A stretch of DNA of 64,000 nucleotides from NCBI RefSeq assembly GCF_020034665.1, contig NZ_JAIQDI010000001.1, forward strand, positions 3,658,001 through 3,722,000. Reading direction: 5' to 3'. Of the stretch, positions 1 through 8,287 are shown one piece after another; the stretch's first letter is position 1; each line of letters opens with the position of its first letter. The notes below the pieces were generated by a model that saw only the letters and a list, made by a program, of their open reading frames with translations, searched no databases and was not told the DNA's origin. Position numbers and translations under genes: made by a program. The stretch comes from Niabella beijingensis. GTDB lineage: Bacteria > Bacteroidota > Bacteroidia > Chitinophagales > Chitinophagaceae.

Positions 1-810
1 CATTTCTCGATCGCCAGTGCCAATGCATTCATGACCCGGATGGAGCTGTATAAAGGCAATTGGGATGCTGCGGTTAAATACGCGGATGCCGTGATCGCCG
101 AAAAAGGAAGAATCGTACGTGACCTGGCCGCCGATTTAGCCGTTAACCGGAAATACAACCGTGAATATTATGCCACCATGTTTATGGATCCTCCCACTCA
201 TCCCAATATTCTCATGAACTGCTATTCATTGAACCTGGGTTTTTTAACCCCGACAGGCTACACCTTGTGTGGCTTTTTCCCGACAGATGAAGTCAGAGCA
301 CAGTTTAAAAGCACACCTTACGGAAGGGACCGGCGGGACAGTATACTGGTCTCTGTCGGTACGGTAATCGATAACCAGGTGGTATGTACCAAATACAATA
401 CCCAGCCCAATAATCCGAATAGTTTTGTACGGGCCGCTTATTTTACAACCGATGAAGTATTGCTCAACCGGGCAGAGGCCGTTTTACGCGGTACTGCAAA
501 CCCGGTGGCATCCGCACTGGATGATCTCAACACCCTGCGGGCGGCACGGTATACCAATTATACACCGCTGACGACAGCTGTTTCAAGAGACAGCCTGATA
601 CGCATTGTTGTAGCTGAGCGCCGGAAGGAGTTTTTAAATGAAGGACTGCGCTGGTTTGATGTAAAACGCTTTAAAATTCCGGTAGAACATGTGCTTGGAA
701 GAGGATTGCCGGTGGCTGCCAGCATCGGCGCTACCGATCTGCGGAAGGCATTACAGATACCGCTGACCGAGCAGCTGGGCAATCCGGGTATCGTTCTGAA
801 TCCAAGATAA
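1..810 (+). CDS. SusD/RagB-family nutrient-binding outer membrane lipoprotein (5' truncated by window)
   Basis: The frame is open from base 1, so the start lies outside the window; about 269 C-terminal residues are visible. SusD proteins are surface lipoproteins that cap a SusC TonB-dependent channel and deliver a ligand to it. The visible part shows the SusD pattern: a helical TPR-like stretch (RMELYKGNWDAAVKYADAVI), a later YFTTDEVLLNRAEAVLR helix, the IVVAERRKEFLNEGLRWFDVKRF segment typical of the C-terminal SusD domain, and an ending that states parameters in the style IPLTEQLGNPGIVLN. It is followed 42 nt later by a zinc metallohydrolase lipoprotein and a DUF4302 lipoprotein, an arrangement known from several Bacteroidota SusCD loci. 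The ligand cannot be told from sequence. The partner SusC should lie just upstream of the window. Confidence 0.88.
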   Translation, partial: HFSIASANAFMTRMELYKGNWDAAVKYADAVIAEKGRIVRDLAADLAVNRKYNREYYATMFMDPPTHPNILMNCYSLNLGFLTPTGYTLCGFFPTDEVRAQFKSTPYGRDRRDSILVSVGTVIDNQVVCTKYNTQPNNPNSFVRAAYFTTDEVLLNRAEAVLRGTANPVASALDDLNTLRAARYTNYTPLTTAVSRDSLIRIVVAERRKEFLNEGLRWFDVKRFKIPVEHVLGRGLPVAASIGATDLRKALQIPLTEQLGNPGIVLNPR

Positions 811-852
811 TAACAATAGCAACAGAAGATTCCATTAAATAATTTATCTGAC

Positions 853-1710
853 ATGAAAAAAATATATTATAAATCATTTTTGTTTTTACTGTGCTTCATG
901 GTTATCCTGTTTTTCAGCTGCAACAAAGAAACAGCGCTGGTGCGGGAAGCACCTGTTGACTACCTGGAAGTAGTTCACTCCGGGCCTAAAAACGGGTTGG
1001 ATTCCCTTATTGATACGATTCAAAATAACTATGGTGTACAGGTGTACTACCAGTTCACTCCCCGGGTGATTGACCCGACAACATTTTTTACGCCAACTAC
1101 ATACAACCGGGCAATGGCATATGCCGATATAGTCGTGAGAAAAATGTGGCTGGGCCCTTTAAAGCAACGGTTTCCTAAATTCTGGGCAGAGCAGAAACCG
1201 ATTGAGTTCCTGATTGTGGGCAGCGCGATCAAATTCAACAGCATTTCTTCCGGCGGCGCCGCCGGTGCCGGTTTAAACGGACAGTTTTACCGGCTGGGTA
1301 TGGGCGGTGTTGACAATATGAGCTTTACGAGGGCCACAGTGAGGGAACATATGTGTATCCTGTTTCATGAACATGCGCATCAGATGGATCATAAATATGG
1401 AAGAGGATATGATTATGACCGGGTATCGCAGGGTGAATATTATGGCACTCCCGGCTATACCAGCAGAACGGATGAGCAGGCGCAGGAGGATGGTTTTTTT
1501 CGTAATTACGGGGGATACGCACCGGAAGAAGATTTTGCCACAACTGTGGAAGCCTGTTTGCGTTTTTCAAAAGATTCCATTATGAAAATCGTTGCCAAGA
1601 ATGACAAACTTCGCAAAAAGTATAATATGATCTATAGTAAGTACCTGGATATGGGAATGGATCTGCACGAAATGAAAGTTTACCTGGACTCTGCAGCCAT
1701 TGCACTTTAA
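853..1710 (+). CDS. Substrate-import-associated zinc metallohydrolase lipoprotein (HExxH)
   Basis: This 285-residue lipoprotein has an N-terminal signal segment and a lipobox ending in Cys23 (FFSC), so it should be anchored in a membrane and, given its neighbours, probably at the cell surface. The zinc-protease motif HEHAH lies at residues 172-176, followed by QMDHKYG; a downstream glutamate in APEEDFATTVE (around residue 220) is a likely third metal ligand. It matches what is known as the LP_HExxH_w_tonB family, which is encoded next to SusC/SusD pairs. Family context suggests it trims or releases a peptide- or protein-borne ligand for the adjacent importer, but no substrate is established. 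It probably belongs to one operon with the SusD before it and the DUF4302 gene 22 nt after it. Confidence 0.85.
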   Translation: MKKIYYKSFLFLLCFMVILFFSCNKETALVREAPVDYLEVVHSGPKNGLDSLIDTIQNNYGVQVYYQFTPRVIDPTTFFTPTTYNRAMAYADIVVRKMWLGPLKQRFPKFWAEQKPIEFLIVGSAIKFNSISSGGAAGAGLNGQFYRLGMGGVDNMSFTRATVREHMCILFHEHAHQMDHKYGRGYDYDRVSQGEYYGTPGYTSRTDEQAQEDGFFRNYGGYAPEEDFATTVEACLRFSKDSIMKIVAKNDKLRKKYNMIYSKYLDMGMDLHEMKVYLDSAAIAL

Positions 1711-1732
1711 CTGTAACTATTAATCTACAAGA

Positions 1733-2722
1733 ATGAGCAAAAATATATTTAAAGGCGCTGTTTTTATTTTCATATTGTCTGTTTGTCTGAGTGCCTGTCA
1801 GAAAAATGATCTGTCGTCGGATGGTTCGGCCTCCCGTGAAAGAGCTGCAACCCTTCAGAATGAAATTAAAACAGCACTTCATGATACCAAAGATGGCTGG
1901 ATACTGATGTTGAAGAACCTTAATAAGAATGTAAGGACGGCTATGCCGGTATTGATGAAATTCGATACCTTATCCGGTACCGTGAAAATTACCAGCGCTT
2001 TTACAAAAGAAGCTGAATCGCAATTCCTGCTTTCCGCAAGCACCGGATTGCCCCTGCTGTCCTTTTCAACGCAGTCCTTTATTTCACAGATATATACAGG
2101 TGGCAATACAGAGGTAACGGACTTCTTTTTTAAAGTACTTTCTGTTACAAATGATTCTATTACAATTCAGCCCTTCCGGAAGGGTAATATTTATCAATCG
2201 GAAGGTGGTGCTTTAATAAAACTGTATAAGGCTACAGCAGAGCGCAATAAATGGGTAGCTGATTTTTTAAATACATCTTCATTGCCCAATTTGTTTACAC
2301 ACACTTCCTTTTATGGCCGCAATCTGGACATCCGGCTAAAGCCGACTTTTTCAACAGATTCTATAAAAAGCGGAACTTACCTGGATACCTGGGATCCGGG
2401 TTCCCTGAATCTGATTAAGGCATATCAGCCGGCAACACAGACAAACCCGGCGCTTAATCCTATCGTTATCGAATATCAGAAGGATTATCCGATCAATACA
2501 GATGTAATGTATGCAAATACCATCGTGGGGCCGGGGTTGATCTACTGGCAGCCGATTACTGCGTTAACACCGGCAGAATACTTTTTAACCGCGCCGAATG
2601 CATTTATAAATCTTCTGAGAACGGATTATCTGATCGTTAAATCGATAAAGGGAAGTACCATTGAAGTGTATGCAATGGATGAAAACGGGAAGGTTTGTAT
2701 GACGGGTACCATTGGATTCTAG
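1733..2722 (+). CDS. DUF4302-family lipoprotein
   Basis: A 329-residue protein with a hydrophobic N-terminus and lipobox LSAC (Cys22), hence a predicted lipoprotein. After the lipobox comes a helical stretch with ...LQNEIKTALHDTKDGWILML, then a beta-rich region, a pattern I associate with DUF4302. Members of this family are repeatedly found behind SusD and the HExxH lipoprotein, as here (22-nt gap). The function is unknown; a ligand-binding or structural role at the importer is inference from position. The gene appears intact and ends with TAG. The family assignment rests on neighbourhood and overall pattern more than on a signature motif. Confidence 0.72.
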   Translation: MSKNIFKGAVFIFILSVCLSACQKNDLSSDGSASRERAATLQNEIKTALHDTKDGWILMLKNLNKNVRTAMPVLMKFDTLSGTVKITSAFTKEAESQFLLSASTGLPLLSFSTQSFISQIYTGGNTEVTDFFFKVLSVTNDSITIQPFRKGNIYQSEGGALIKLYKATAERNKWVADFLNTSSLPNLFTHTSFYGRNLDIRLKPTFSTDSIKSGTYLDTWDPGSLNLIKAYQPATQTNPALNPIVIEYQKDYPINTDVMYANTIVGPGLIYWQPITALTPAEYFLTAPNAFINLLRTDYLIVKSIKGSTIEVYAMDENGKVCMTGTIGF

Positions 2723-2727
2723 TCACT

Positions 2728-2946
2728 ATGCAGCTGACCGATTTGGCAGGTGTGGCCTTTTTCTGTTTTGCTGTGTTTCAGCGTTGCAAAGGCATTGTAG
2801 CCTCCCTTAAAGAACATAACCGGGGACGGCTGAAGGCAGAGCTATTGTTTTTGGGGATAACAATAGGCGTTGCGGTTTTACTGCTCTTGGTAGAAGGGTT
2901 GTTGCAAACTGACCGGCTTGGGAAAGATGCATTACGCGGTTATTGA
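2728..2946 (+). CDS. Small two-helix membrane protein, function unknown
   Basis: A 72-residue frame starting at an ATG five bases after the DUF4302 stop. It has two hydrophobic stretches (about residues 5-17 and 44-60) separated by a basic segment with RCKG and KEHNRGRLK, which fits a small inner-membrane hairpin with a cytoplasmic loop. The tight spacing suggests translation coupled to the upstream lipoprotein operon. The stop overlaps the 3' end of the convergent amidohydrolase by 7 nt. I do not recognise a family. It could be an unconstrained frame, but the amphipathic layout and the operon-like spacing favour a real gene. Confidence 0.5.
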   Translation: MQLTDLAGVAFFCFAVFQRCKGIVASLKEHNRGRLKAELLFLGITIGVAVLLLLVEGLLQTDRLGKDALRGY

Positions 2947-4235
2947 ATGCCGGGATAATCAAACACCAGGTTACAAAATATTTTTACCCCGTTATAAAGC
3001 ATACGGTCTGATATCATAAAATCAGGTGTATGATGCGGTGGTGCCTTGGCCGGATCGTTGCCTTTAGGCATACCACCGTAATAAAGAAAAACCGCAGGGG
3101 TAGTAAGGCCGTAATAGGCAAAGTCCTCCGCGCCTGTTACCCAATTCGTTTCCTGTACATTTTCCCTTCCCACGGCTTTTTCAAGTGTGGGTATGATCTT
3201 TTGGGTCAGTTCCCTGTTGTTAAAAGTTACCGGTGTATTGTTTTTGATGGTCACTTCGGCCGTAGCACCATTTGCTGCCGCGATACCGGTGGCGATCTTA
3301 TGGATCCGCCGGTGTACATCACGCTGCATGGCGGTATCAAAGGTGCGGATGGTGCCGGCCATTTCCAGTTCCTCCGGAATGATATTGTTGCGGACACCGG
3401 AGTTTATTTTTCCCACAGTGAGCACAACAGGCGCTTTTGTAAGATCCTGCTGCCGGCTTACGATCTGCTGCAGGGCATTGATGATCTGCGCGCTGACAGC
3501 AATCGGGTCAACACCTTTCCAGGGCTGGGCGCCGTGCGACTGGCTGCCTTTTACTTTGATTGTGAACCAGTCGCTGGCGGCCATAAAGGGCCCCGGTTTA
3601 TAAAATACTTTTCCTTCTTCGATCCAGCTTTCGATGTGCATGCCGAATACAGCAGCTACTTTGGGAGCATCCAGTACCCCTTCCTTAACCATTAGTTCCG
3701 CACCACCTTCCTCATCTCCGGGAGCACCTTCTTCAGCCGGCTGGAAAATGAATTTAACAGTACCCGCGATAGCGCTTTTCATACCGGACAATACTTCTGC
3801 GGCGCCCATCAGCATGGCAACATGGGCATCATGTCCGCAGGCATGCATTACCGGAACTTCCTTTCCCAGGTACTCGCCTTTCGCTGTGGATCTGAATGGT
3901 AGCCCGTTGCGTTCGAGGACGGGTAATGCGTCCATGTCGGCTCTCAAAGCGATCACCGGACCGGGCTTACCGCCTTTCAGGATGCCCACTACACCGGTTT
4001 TGGCAAGAAGCTGCGTTTCTATTCCGAGCCTTTTAAGATGGGCCAGTACATACTGCTGCGTTTTAACCTCCCGGTTGCTGAGCTCAGGATACTGATGCAG
4101 GTGCCGGCGCCATTGAATGAGTTTGTTTTGCAACGCTTCCGATTGCCGGCTGATGACGAGGGCCCTGTTCTGCCCTGAAATCCTCACCCCGGTAAGGAGG
4201 CCGATACACAGGAACAGGGAAACGATTTTTTTCAT
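2940..4235 (-). CDS. M20-family amidohydrolase (hippurate hydrolase/aminoacylase-like), secreted
   Basis: A metal-dependent amidohydrolase of peptidase family M20D, hydrolysing N-acyl amino acids or related amides. Motifs: RADMDALPV near the N-terminus, MHACGHDAHVAML with the first metal ligands, and PAEEG with the catalytic glutamates. The length (431 residues) is usual. The start was placed at 4235 because it gives a clean signal peptide (MKKIVSLFLCIGLLTGVRISGQ); an in-frame start 39 nt upstream would spoil it. The predicted location is the periplasm. It stands alone on the minus strand, between the SusCD-type locus (convergent) and a divergently transcribed exported protein. The exact substrate cannot be inferred. 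Confidence 0.86.
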   Translation of the reverse strand: MKKIVSLFLCIGLLTGVRISGQNRALVISRQSEALQNKLIQWRRHLHQYPELSNREVKTQQYVLAHLKRLGIETQLLAKTGVVGILKGGKPGPVIALRADMDALPVLERNGLPFRSTAKGEYLGKEVPVMHACGHDAHVAMLMGAAEVLSGMKSAIAGTVKFIFQPAEEGAPGDEEGGAELMVKEGVLDAPKVAAVFGMHIESWIEEGKVFYKPGPFMAASDWFTIKVKGSQSHGAQPWKGVDPIAVSAQIINALQQIVSRQQDLTKAPVVLTVGKINSGVRNNIIPEELEMAGTIRTFDTAMQRDVHRRIHKIATGIAAANGATAEVTIKNNTPVTFNNRELTQKIIPTLEKAVGRENVQETNWVTGAEDFAYYGLTTPAVFLYYGGMPKGNDPAKAPPHHTPDFMISDRMLYNGVKIFCNLVFDYPGIQ

Positions 4236-4344
4236 ACAGCAATTTAATGCATTCCCGGCGTAACCCGCCAGCATCAGGGGGCACTGTAGAAAAATACTCT
4301 ACGAAATGTTCGTAATATTGGAAATGGAATCTTATTTTTATTCA

Positions 4345-5538
4345 ATGAAACAAGGACTGATTGCATTCGTATATTGTTTATGGATCCAGGTTGCAGCTGC
4401 ACAGCACCGGCTGTCGGGGATAGTGGTAGACGGCGATGCGAATCTGCCAGTGGCCGGGGCAAGCGTGTTTCTCAATAACACATCAACAGGAACGGTCACT
4501 GCTGCGGACGGAAGTTTTACCCTTGCAGATGCACCTTCCGGCGAGCTGGTGGTGTCGAGTGTGGGGTATGAGACATTGGTGTATACAGTAAAACCGGATG
4601 CAATGGAATTGCGGCTGCGTTTTGTATTGAAGCCAAAGATAAAGGAGCTGGAGAATGTAGTGGTAGGCGGATATATTTCAGAAACCTGGGAGAAATGGGG
4701 GAAAACATTCCTGGAGACCTTTCTGGGGCATACCCCCGTAGCCGGCAAATGTGTACTGAAGAACAAAGAGGTGATCCGGTTTCGTTTTTATAAAAAGCAA
4801 AATATACTCGAAGCAGTTGCCACAGCACCCCTGATCATCGACAATCCACAGCTGGGTTATACCATCCGGTACGATCTTATGGATTTTAAAATGAATTTTA
4901 CGGAACACAGCTCCTACTATGCGGGTTTTGCATTGTTCACGGAAAAACGCCGTGCTTCAGCAAGAGCGGTTGCCAGGAAACGGCAGACAGTCTACTATGG
5001 CTCTGCAATGCATTTTATAAGGGCGCTTTATCAGAATCAGATAGAGGAGGAGGGCTTTCGTATAAGACGGATGACCCGGGTATGGAATGCGGAAAAGAAA
5101 CGGGTGCGGGAACTTAGAAGGGCCCGGGCGATTGAGCTGGGCCGCGGGGGAAGTAGGGCAGGGCGGGTGAATGAGCCGGCGGACTCAACCGCATATTACG
5201 ACAGGATACTGCGTGAGAATGATTATGACGATTATTATTCCTCATATATGCTGACTGCCGACAGCGTACTTGCGGGAGCAAAGGGACAGAATAAAGTGGT
5301 ATACTGGAACAATTTCCTCGCGGTTACCTACCTTAACAGTATGGAAGCACCGGAGTACCTGGTATATATCGGTGAAAAACGCAAACCGCTTTATCCGCTT
5401 TCCCTGATACAATTAAAGGGCGCACTGGTGATTGATGAACATGGCAATTGGGCCCCTCCTGAAAATATTATCACATCGGGTTACTGGTGGTGGAGCGATA
5501 AGGTGGGCGATATGCTCCCGCTGGATTACAAACCCTGA
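4345..5538 (+). CDS. Exported protein with N-terminal carboxypeptidase-regulatory-like domain
   Basis: A 397-residue exported protein. The start at 4345 gives a signal peptide (MKQGLIAFVYCLWIQVAAAQ); an in-frame ATG 39 nt earlier is less likely. Residues about 22-105 are a carboxypeptidase-regulatory-like beta-sandwich (LSGIVVDGDANLPVAGASVF ... GTVTAADGSFTLAD ... VSSVGYETLVY), the domain common at the N-terminus of Bacteroidota TonB receptors, but no plug or barrel follows. The rest is mixed, with a strongly basic stretch (residues about 205-280, several RR/KR runs) and no motif I recognise. Many family members are annotated only as carboxypeptidase-like regulatory domain-containing protein. 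The role is unknown; it probably acts in the periplasm or outer membrane. Confidence 0.7.
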   Translation: MKQGLIAFVYCLWIQVAAAQHRLSGIVVDGDANLPVAGASVFLNNTSTGTVTAADGSFTLADAPSGELVVSSVGYETLVYTVKPDAMELRLRFVLKPKIKELENVVVGGYISETWEKWGKTFLETFLGHTPVAGKCVLKNKEVIRFRFYKKQNILEAVATAPLIIDNPQLGYTIRYDLMDFKMNFTEHSSYYAGFALFTEKRRASARAVARKRQTVYYGSAMHFIRALYQNQIEEEGFRIRRMTRVWNAEKKRVRELRRARAIELGRGGSRAGRVNEPADSTAYYDRILRENDYDDYYSSYMLTADSVLAGAKGQNKVVYWNNFLAVTYLNSMEAPEYLVYIGEKRKPLYPLSLIQLKGALVIDEHGNWAPPENIITSGYWWWSDKVGDMLPLDYKP

Positions 5539-5585
5539 GGAAGTGCGGTACCATTTTTGATGCAATTTCAAACAACTTATTTCTT

Positions 5586-5948
5586 ATGAAGTATAATTAT
5601 TTGTGCAGCGTCCTTTTACTGGCGTTACTATTCATCAGCTGTACCCATACGAAAAACGGACCTGCTCCTGTTTTAAAAGAAGGGGAAGCTGTTTACTGGA
5701 TCAACAGCAGCAGGGTGGATTGCTCAGGCGTGGGTCCGATGAAATGCCTTCAGGTTCAGAAAGGAGATGTATTGAAGCCGGACGCATGGACTTTGTTTTA
5801 CGGAACGATTACCGGATTCGAATATGAACCGGGTTATGTTTATAAGCTGGTGGTAAAAGAGGAGGCGATTCCCAAAGAACAGGTTCCGGCTGATGCATCC
5901 TCCATACGGTACACCCTGGTAAAGCAGCTGGAGAAGCAAAAACAATGA
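5586..5948 (+). CDS. DUF4377-family lipoprotein
   Basis: A 120-residue predicted lipoprotein (lipobox FISC, Cys19). The mature part carries the DUF4377 pattern: YWINSSRVDCSGVGPMKCLQV, then WTLFYGTITGFEYEPGYVYKL. Two Cys residues, in VDCSG and MKCLQ, may form a disulfide. The family is a small beta-rich domain of unknown function, sometimes fused to META domains. It sits 47 nt downstream of the preceding exported protein on the same strand and may be cotranscribed. It converges with the macro-domain gene, leaving only 4 nt between the two stops. Confidence 0.75.
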   Translation: MKYNYLCSVLLLALLFISCTHTKNGPAPVLKEGEAVYWINSSRVDCSGVGPMKCLQVQKGDVLKPDAWTLFYGTITGFEYEPGYVYKLVVKEEAIPKEQVPADASSIRYTLVKQLEKQKQ

Positions 5949-5952
5949 TGCG

Positions 5953-6465
5953 TTATTGATCGAGTTCATGCCGGATGCACTGCTCATATCCGGGATCGAA
6001 GCAAACGAAATAGATCTCCTCAATAAGGGAGTGTTGTGCCAGGAAATCTTTAACGGCATTAACTGCAACAGATGCCGCTTCGTTTTTGGGGTAACCATAA
6101 ATGCCGGTACTGATTCCGGGAAAGGCAATACTTCTGCAATGATGTTCCACGGCCTGCTTCAGGGAGTTGATATAACAGGAACGTAGTTTTTCGGCCTCCT
6201 GCTTCTGTCCGCCGTTCCATACGGGACCTACTGTATGGATCACATATTTTGCCGGCAGCAGGCCGGCCGTTGTGGTCACCGCCTCACCTGTTTTGCAACC
6301 GCCCTGCTGCGCAACGATCTTCCTGCATTCGGCAAGGATCTCGGGACCACCGGCACGATGAATGGCACCATCCACACCGCCGCCGCCCATCAGGGAGGAG
6401 TTAGCTGCATTTACAATGGCATCTGCCGTCACTTTTGTAATATCGCCTGCCAGTACCTGTATCAT
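5953..6465 (-). CDS. Macro-domain O-acetyl-ADP-ribose deacetylase
   Basis: A single macro domain of 170 residues. Motifs: [19 protein letters not shown] at residues 7-25, the [14 protein letters not shown] loop that binds the ADP-ribose diphosphate, and [12 protein letters not shown] near residue 120. Proteins of this type (YmdB-like) remove the acetyl group from O-acetyl-ADP-ribose or reverse mono-ADP-ribosylation. It is cytoplasmic. It is encoded 21 nt after csaA on the same strand, so the two are probably cotranscribed; no toxin or ART partner is visible nearby. The length is normal for the stand-alone family. Confidence 0.9.
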   Translation of the reverse strand: MIQVLAGDITKVTADAIVNAANSSLMGGGGVDGAIHRAGGPEILAECRKIVAQQGGCKTGEAVTTTAGLLPAKYVIHTVGPVWNGGQKQEAEKLRSCYINSLKQAVEHHCRSIAFPGISTGIYGYPKNEAASVAVNAVKDFLAQHSLIEEIYFVCFDPGYEQCIRHELDQ

Positions 6466-6486
6466 GATCCTTTTTTTTAAGGAACG

Positions 6487-6843
6487 CTATCCGATTCTGA
6501 GGCCGTTGGGCACCGGTTGCCCCGGTGAAAGGAGGGTAATGGTGTTGGCTTCGCCTACCGTGCCCAGCACCAGGCATTCACTGTAAAAGTTAGCGATCTG
6601 CTTGGGTGGAAAATTCAGGACAGCGATCACCTGTTTCCCGGGAAGGGATTCAACACTGTAAAGCGTTGTGATCTGTGCGGAAGATTTATAATACCCGTAT
6701 TCCCCGAAATCGATGGTTAATTTATACGCGGGTTTGTGTGCTTCTTTAAACACTTCGGCATGCGTGATCGTTCCTACACGCATTTCGATCTTGGTAAAAT
6801 CCGACCAGTTGATCGTTGGTTCTGTATGCATATCCATGTTCAT
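6487..6843 (-). CDS. csaA: CsaA-like tRNA-binding protein
   Basis: A 118-residue protein with the OB-fold tRNA-binding domain seen in CsaA and at the C-terminus of some aminoacyl-tRNA synthetases. Visible signature: FTKIEMRVGTITHAEVF at the start of the fold, YKLTIDFG, SSAQITTLY and LNFPPKQIANFYSE, ending with the PNGLRIG tail typical of CsaA. Described roles are tRNA binding and a chaperone-like activity linked to protein export. The gene lies 21 nt upstream of the macro-domain gene on the same strand and is probably the first gene of that pair. An alternative Met two residues in would make no real difference. Confidence 0.9.
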   Translation of the reverse strand: MNMDMHTEPTINWSDFTKIEMRVGTITHAEVFKEAHKPAYKLTIDFGEYGYYKSSAQITTLYSVESLPGKQVIAVLNFPPKQIANFYSECLVLGTVGEANTITLLSPGQPVPNGLRIG

Positions 6844-6934
6844 TGCGTAAATCCGGAATATACGATAAAAAAATAAAAGAGATTCTTACCATCCTTTTTT
6901 AAGGCGGATGCTTTGCAGGGGGGATGGTAGCGGA

Positions 6935-7402
6935 TCATTGCATTTCCTTTGGAAACCGGTCGCCTACCAGGTTCAGCCGGATGCCATGTTCCAGCAAGGC
7001 TTTCAGATTGGCAAGTACCAGTGTGAACCCTTCTGTGGAATCGCGCACCTGCGCGATGAGCTGATCGGTAGCTCCTTTAAACCCGCTGTTTATAATGCTC
7101 ACAAAAGTGCTGGCTTTGTCGATAGCTGTAAAGGTCCAGGTTACCGTTGTTTGCTCCTCGTAGTTCCCCCATTCGATCACGATCTTCCTGTTCGTCTCAA
7201 TATCGATCACTTTAACAGGAACGGTGTGGTTATACATCTCCCATACCCATTCGATTGTTTTTCCCGTTTCCAGTCTGCCGGAACTCCTGGTAAACCAGAT
7301 CTGCGTGGTGATGGCCGGATCTACGAAGGCTTCGAAAACCGTTGCAACGGGTCTGCGGATCAGCATTTCTGCTTTTGCAAAATTCTGTGTTGTTGTTGCC
7401 AT
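6935..7402 (-). CDS. SRPBCC (AHSA1-like) domain protein
   Basis: A 155-residue single-domain protein of the START/Bet v1-like AHSA1 group. It begins with the usual RRPVATVFEAFVDPAITTQIWF segment, followed by GKTIEWVWEMYNHTVPVKV, EWGNYEEQTTVTWTF and a C-terminal helix (GFTLVLANLKALLEHGI). Such proteins bind hydrophobic ligands in a central cavity; most members have no known ligand. It is cytoplasmic, with no signal peptide. It lies between csaA and the MBL-fold gene on the same strand, with gaps of 91 and 24 nt. Confidence in the fold is high and in any specific function low. Confidence 0.82.
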   Translation of the reverse strand: MATTTQNFAKAEMLIRRPVATVFEAFVDPAITTQIWFTRSSGRLETGKTIEWVWEMYNHTVPVKVIDIETNRKIVIEWGNYEEQTTVTWTFTAIDKASTFVSIINSGFKGATDQLIAQVRDSTEGFTLVLANLKALLEHGIRLNLVGDRFPKEMQ

Positions 7403-7426
7403 AGATCGTTTTTATAAAGGTAAGCT

Positions 7427-8215
7427 TTATTCAAAGATCTTCAGATAGCGCGCGATGGAATAGTCGAAGGCAGCTCTTGCCTGCCGGGTGATATATCTTC
7501 CAAAGGCGCCATACAGGGCATCAAAGTCAACCCCGTTCAATGATGCCTGAATGTGCAGAATACTTTTTTTATCGAGCGGAATATAGTTGGGATAGCTGTA
7601 CATAAAGCCGGCAGTTTTTAAATCGGGTGCTACCTGTATGATATCGCCTGTAAGCAAGAACCGGTCGTAATGCAGGATGGCTCCGCCATCAAAATGTCCG
7701 GCACTGTTAATCAATGTTGCGCCGGGCAGGATCTCATGTTTCAATCCGTCCCACAGCTGCAGGTCGAAGTCCCGGCGGGGTATCCACTGCGCGTCCCGCC
7801 GGTGGATATAAACCGGCGCCTGAAAGGCTTGGCTCCATTCGGCCATGGTCGTATAGTAATGCGGATGGGAAATGGCTATTTTGCGGATGCCACCCAGTTT
7901 ATTTATCAGGCCGATGGTGGTGGTATCGAGGTTGGCAATGCAGTCCCACAGGATGTTGCCCTGGGGGGTCAGCAGCAGGTGTGCTCTTTGACCGATGGCG
8001 AACGCAGGAGCCGTATAGATAGCGTAAAGCGAATCGTTTATTTTATCTAGGATGTTTTTGTGCGTGTTATTGATCTGCCGGAGCGTTGTCCAGCTTTGCC
8101 CCAGCGGATTTACATACTGGCGCTCATCTTCACAAACCGGGCAGTCTGCCGGGGGGCGGGCTGCTGACGCATAGGCAGTACCGCAGGTGGTACAGATAAA
8201 TGATTCGGCTATCAT
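7427..8215 (-). CDS. MBL-fold hydrolase with N-terminal zinc ribbon
   Basis: A 262-residue metallo-beta-lactamase-fold protein preceded by a rubredoxin-like CxxC...CxxC ribbon (Cys8, Cys11, Cys25, Cys28). The start was moved to 8215 because the ribbon begins at once there. In the MBL core, the metal motif usually written HxHxDH reads HPHYYT: the two first histidines are kept, but the Asp-His pair of the second metal site is replaced by Tyr-Thr. A later SAGHFDGG and LTGDII supply the downstream His and Asp ligands. A mononuclear site is therefore likely. Similar proteins with the same changed motif are, to my recollection, widespread, so this looks like a family trait and not decay. The substrate is unknown. 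Confidence 0.8.
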   Translation of the reverse strand: MIAESFICTTCGTAYASAARPPADCPVCEDERQYVNPLGQSWTTLRQINNTHKNILDKINDSLYAIYTAPAFAIGQRAHLLLTPQGNILWDCIANLDTTTIGLINKLGGIRKIAISHPHYYTTMAEWSQAFQAPVYIHRRDAQWIPRRDFDLQLWDGLKHEILPGATLINSAGHFDGGAILHYDRFLLTGDIIQVAPDLKTAGFMYSYPNYIPLDKKSILHIQASLNGVDFDALYGAFGRYITRQARAAFDYSIARYLKIFE

Positions 8216-8287
8216 ACAAAGGCTGTTTTTAGCACCACAATGATAAAACTTTTCCGGCAGTGGGCTCAAAAATTTATGACCTGCAGA

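Noticed and set aside
4306..4344. Upstream in-frame start for the exported protein at 4345
   Set aside because: The extra 13 residues would interrupt the signal peptide; 4345 gives a clean one.
6908..7417. Long open frame of 169 codons on the + strand
   Set aside because: It is the complement of the SRPBCC gene, which has clear domain support.
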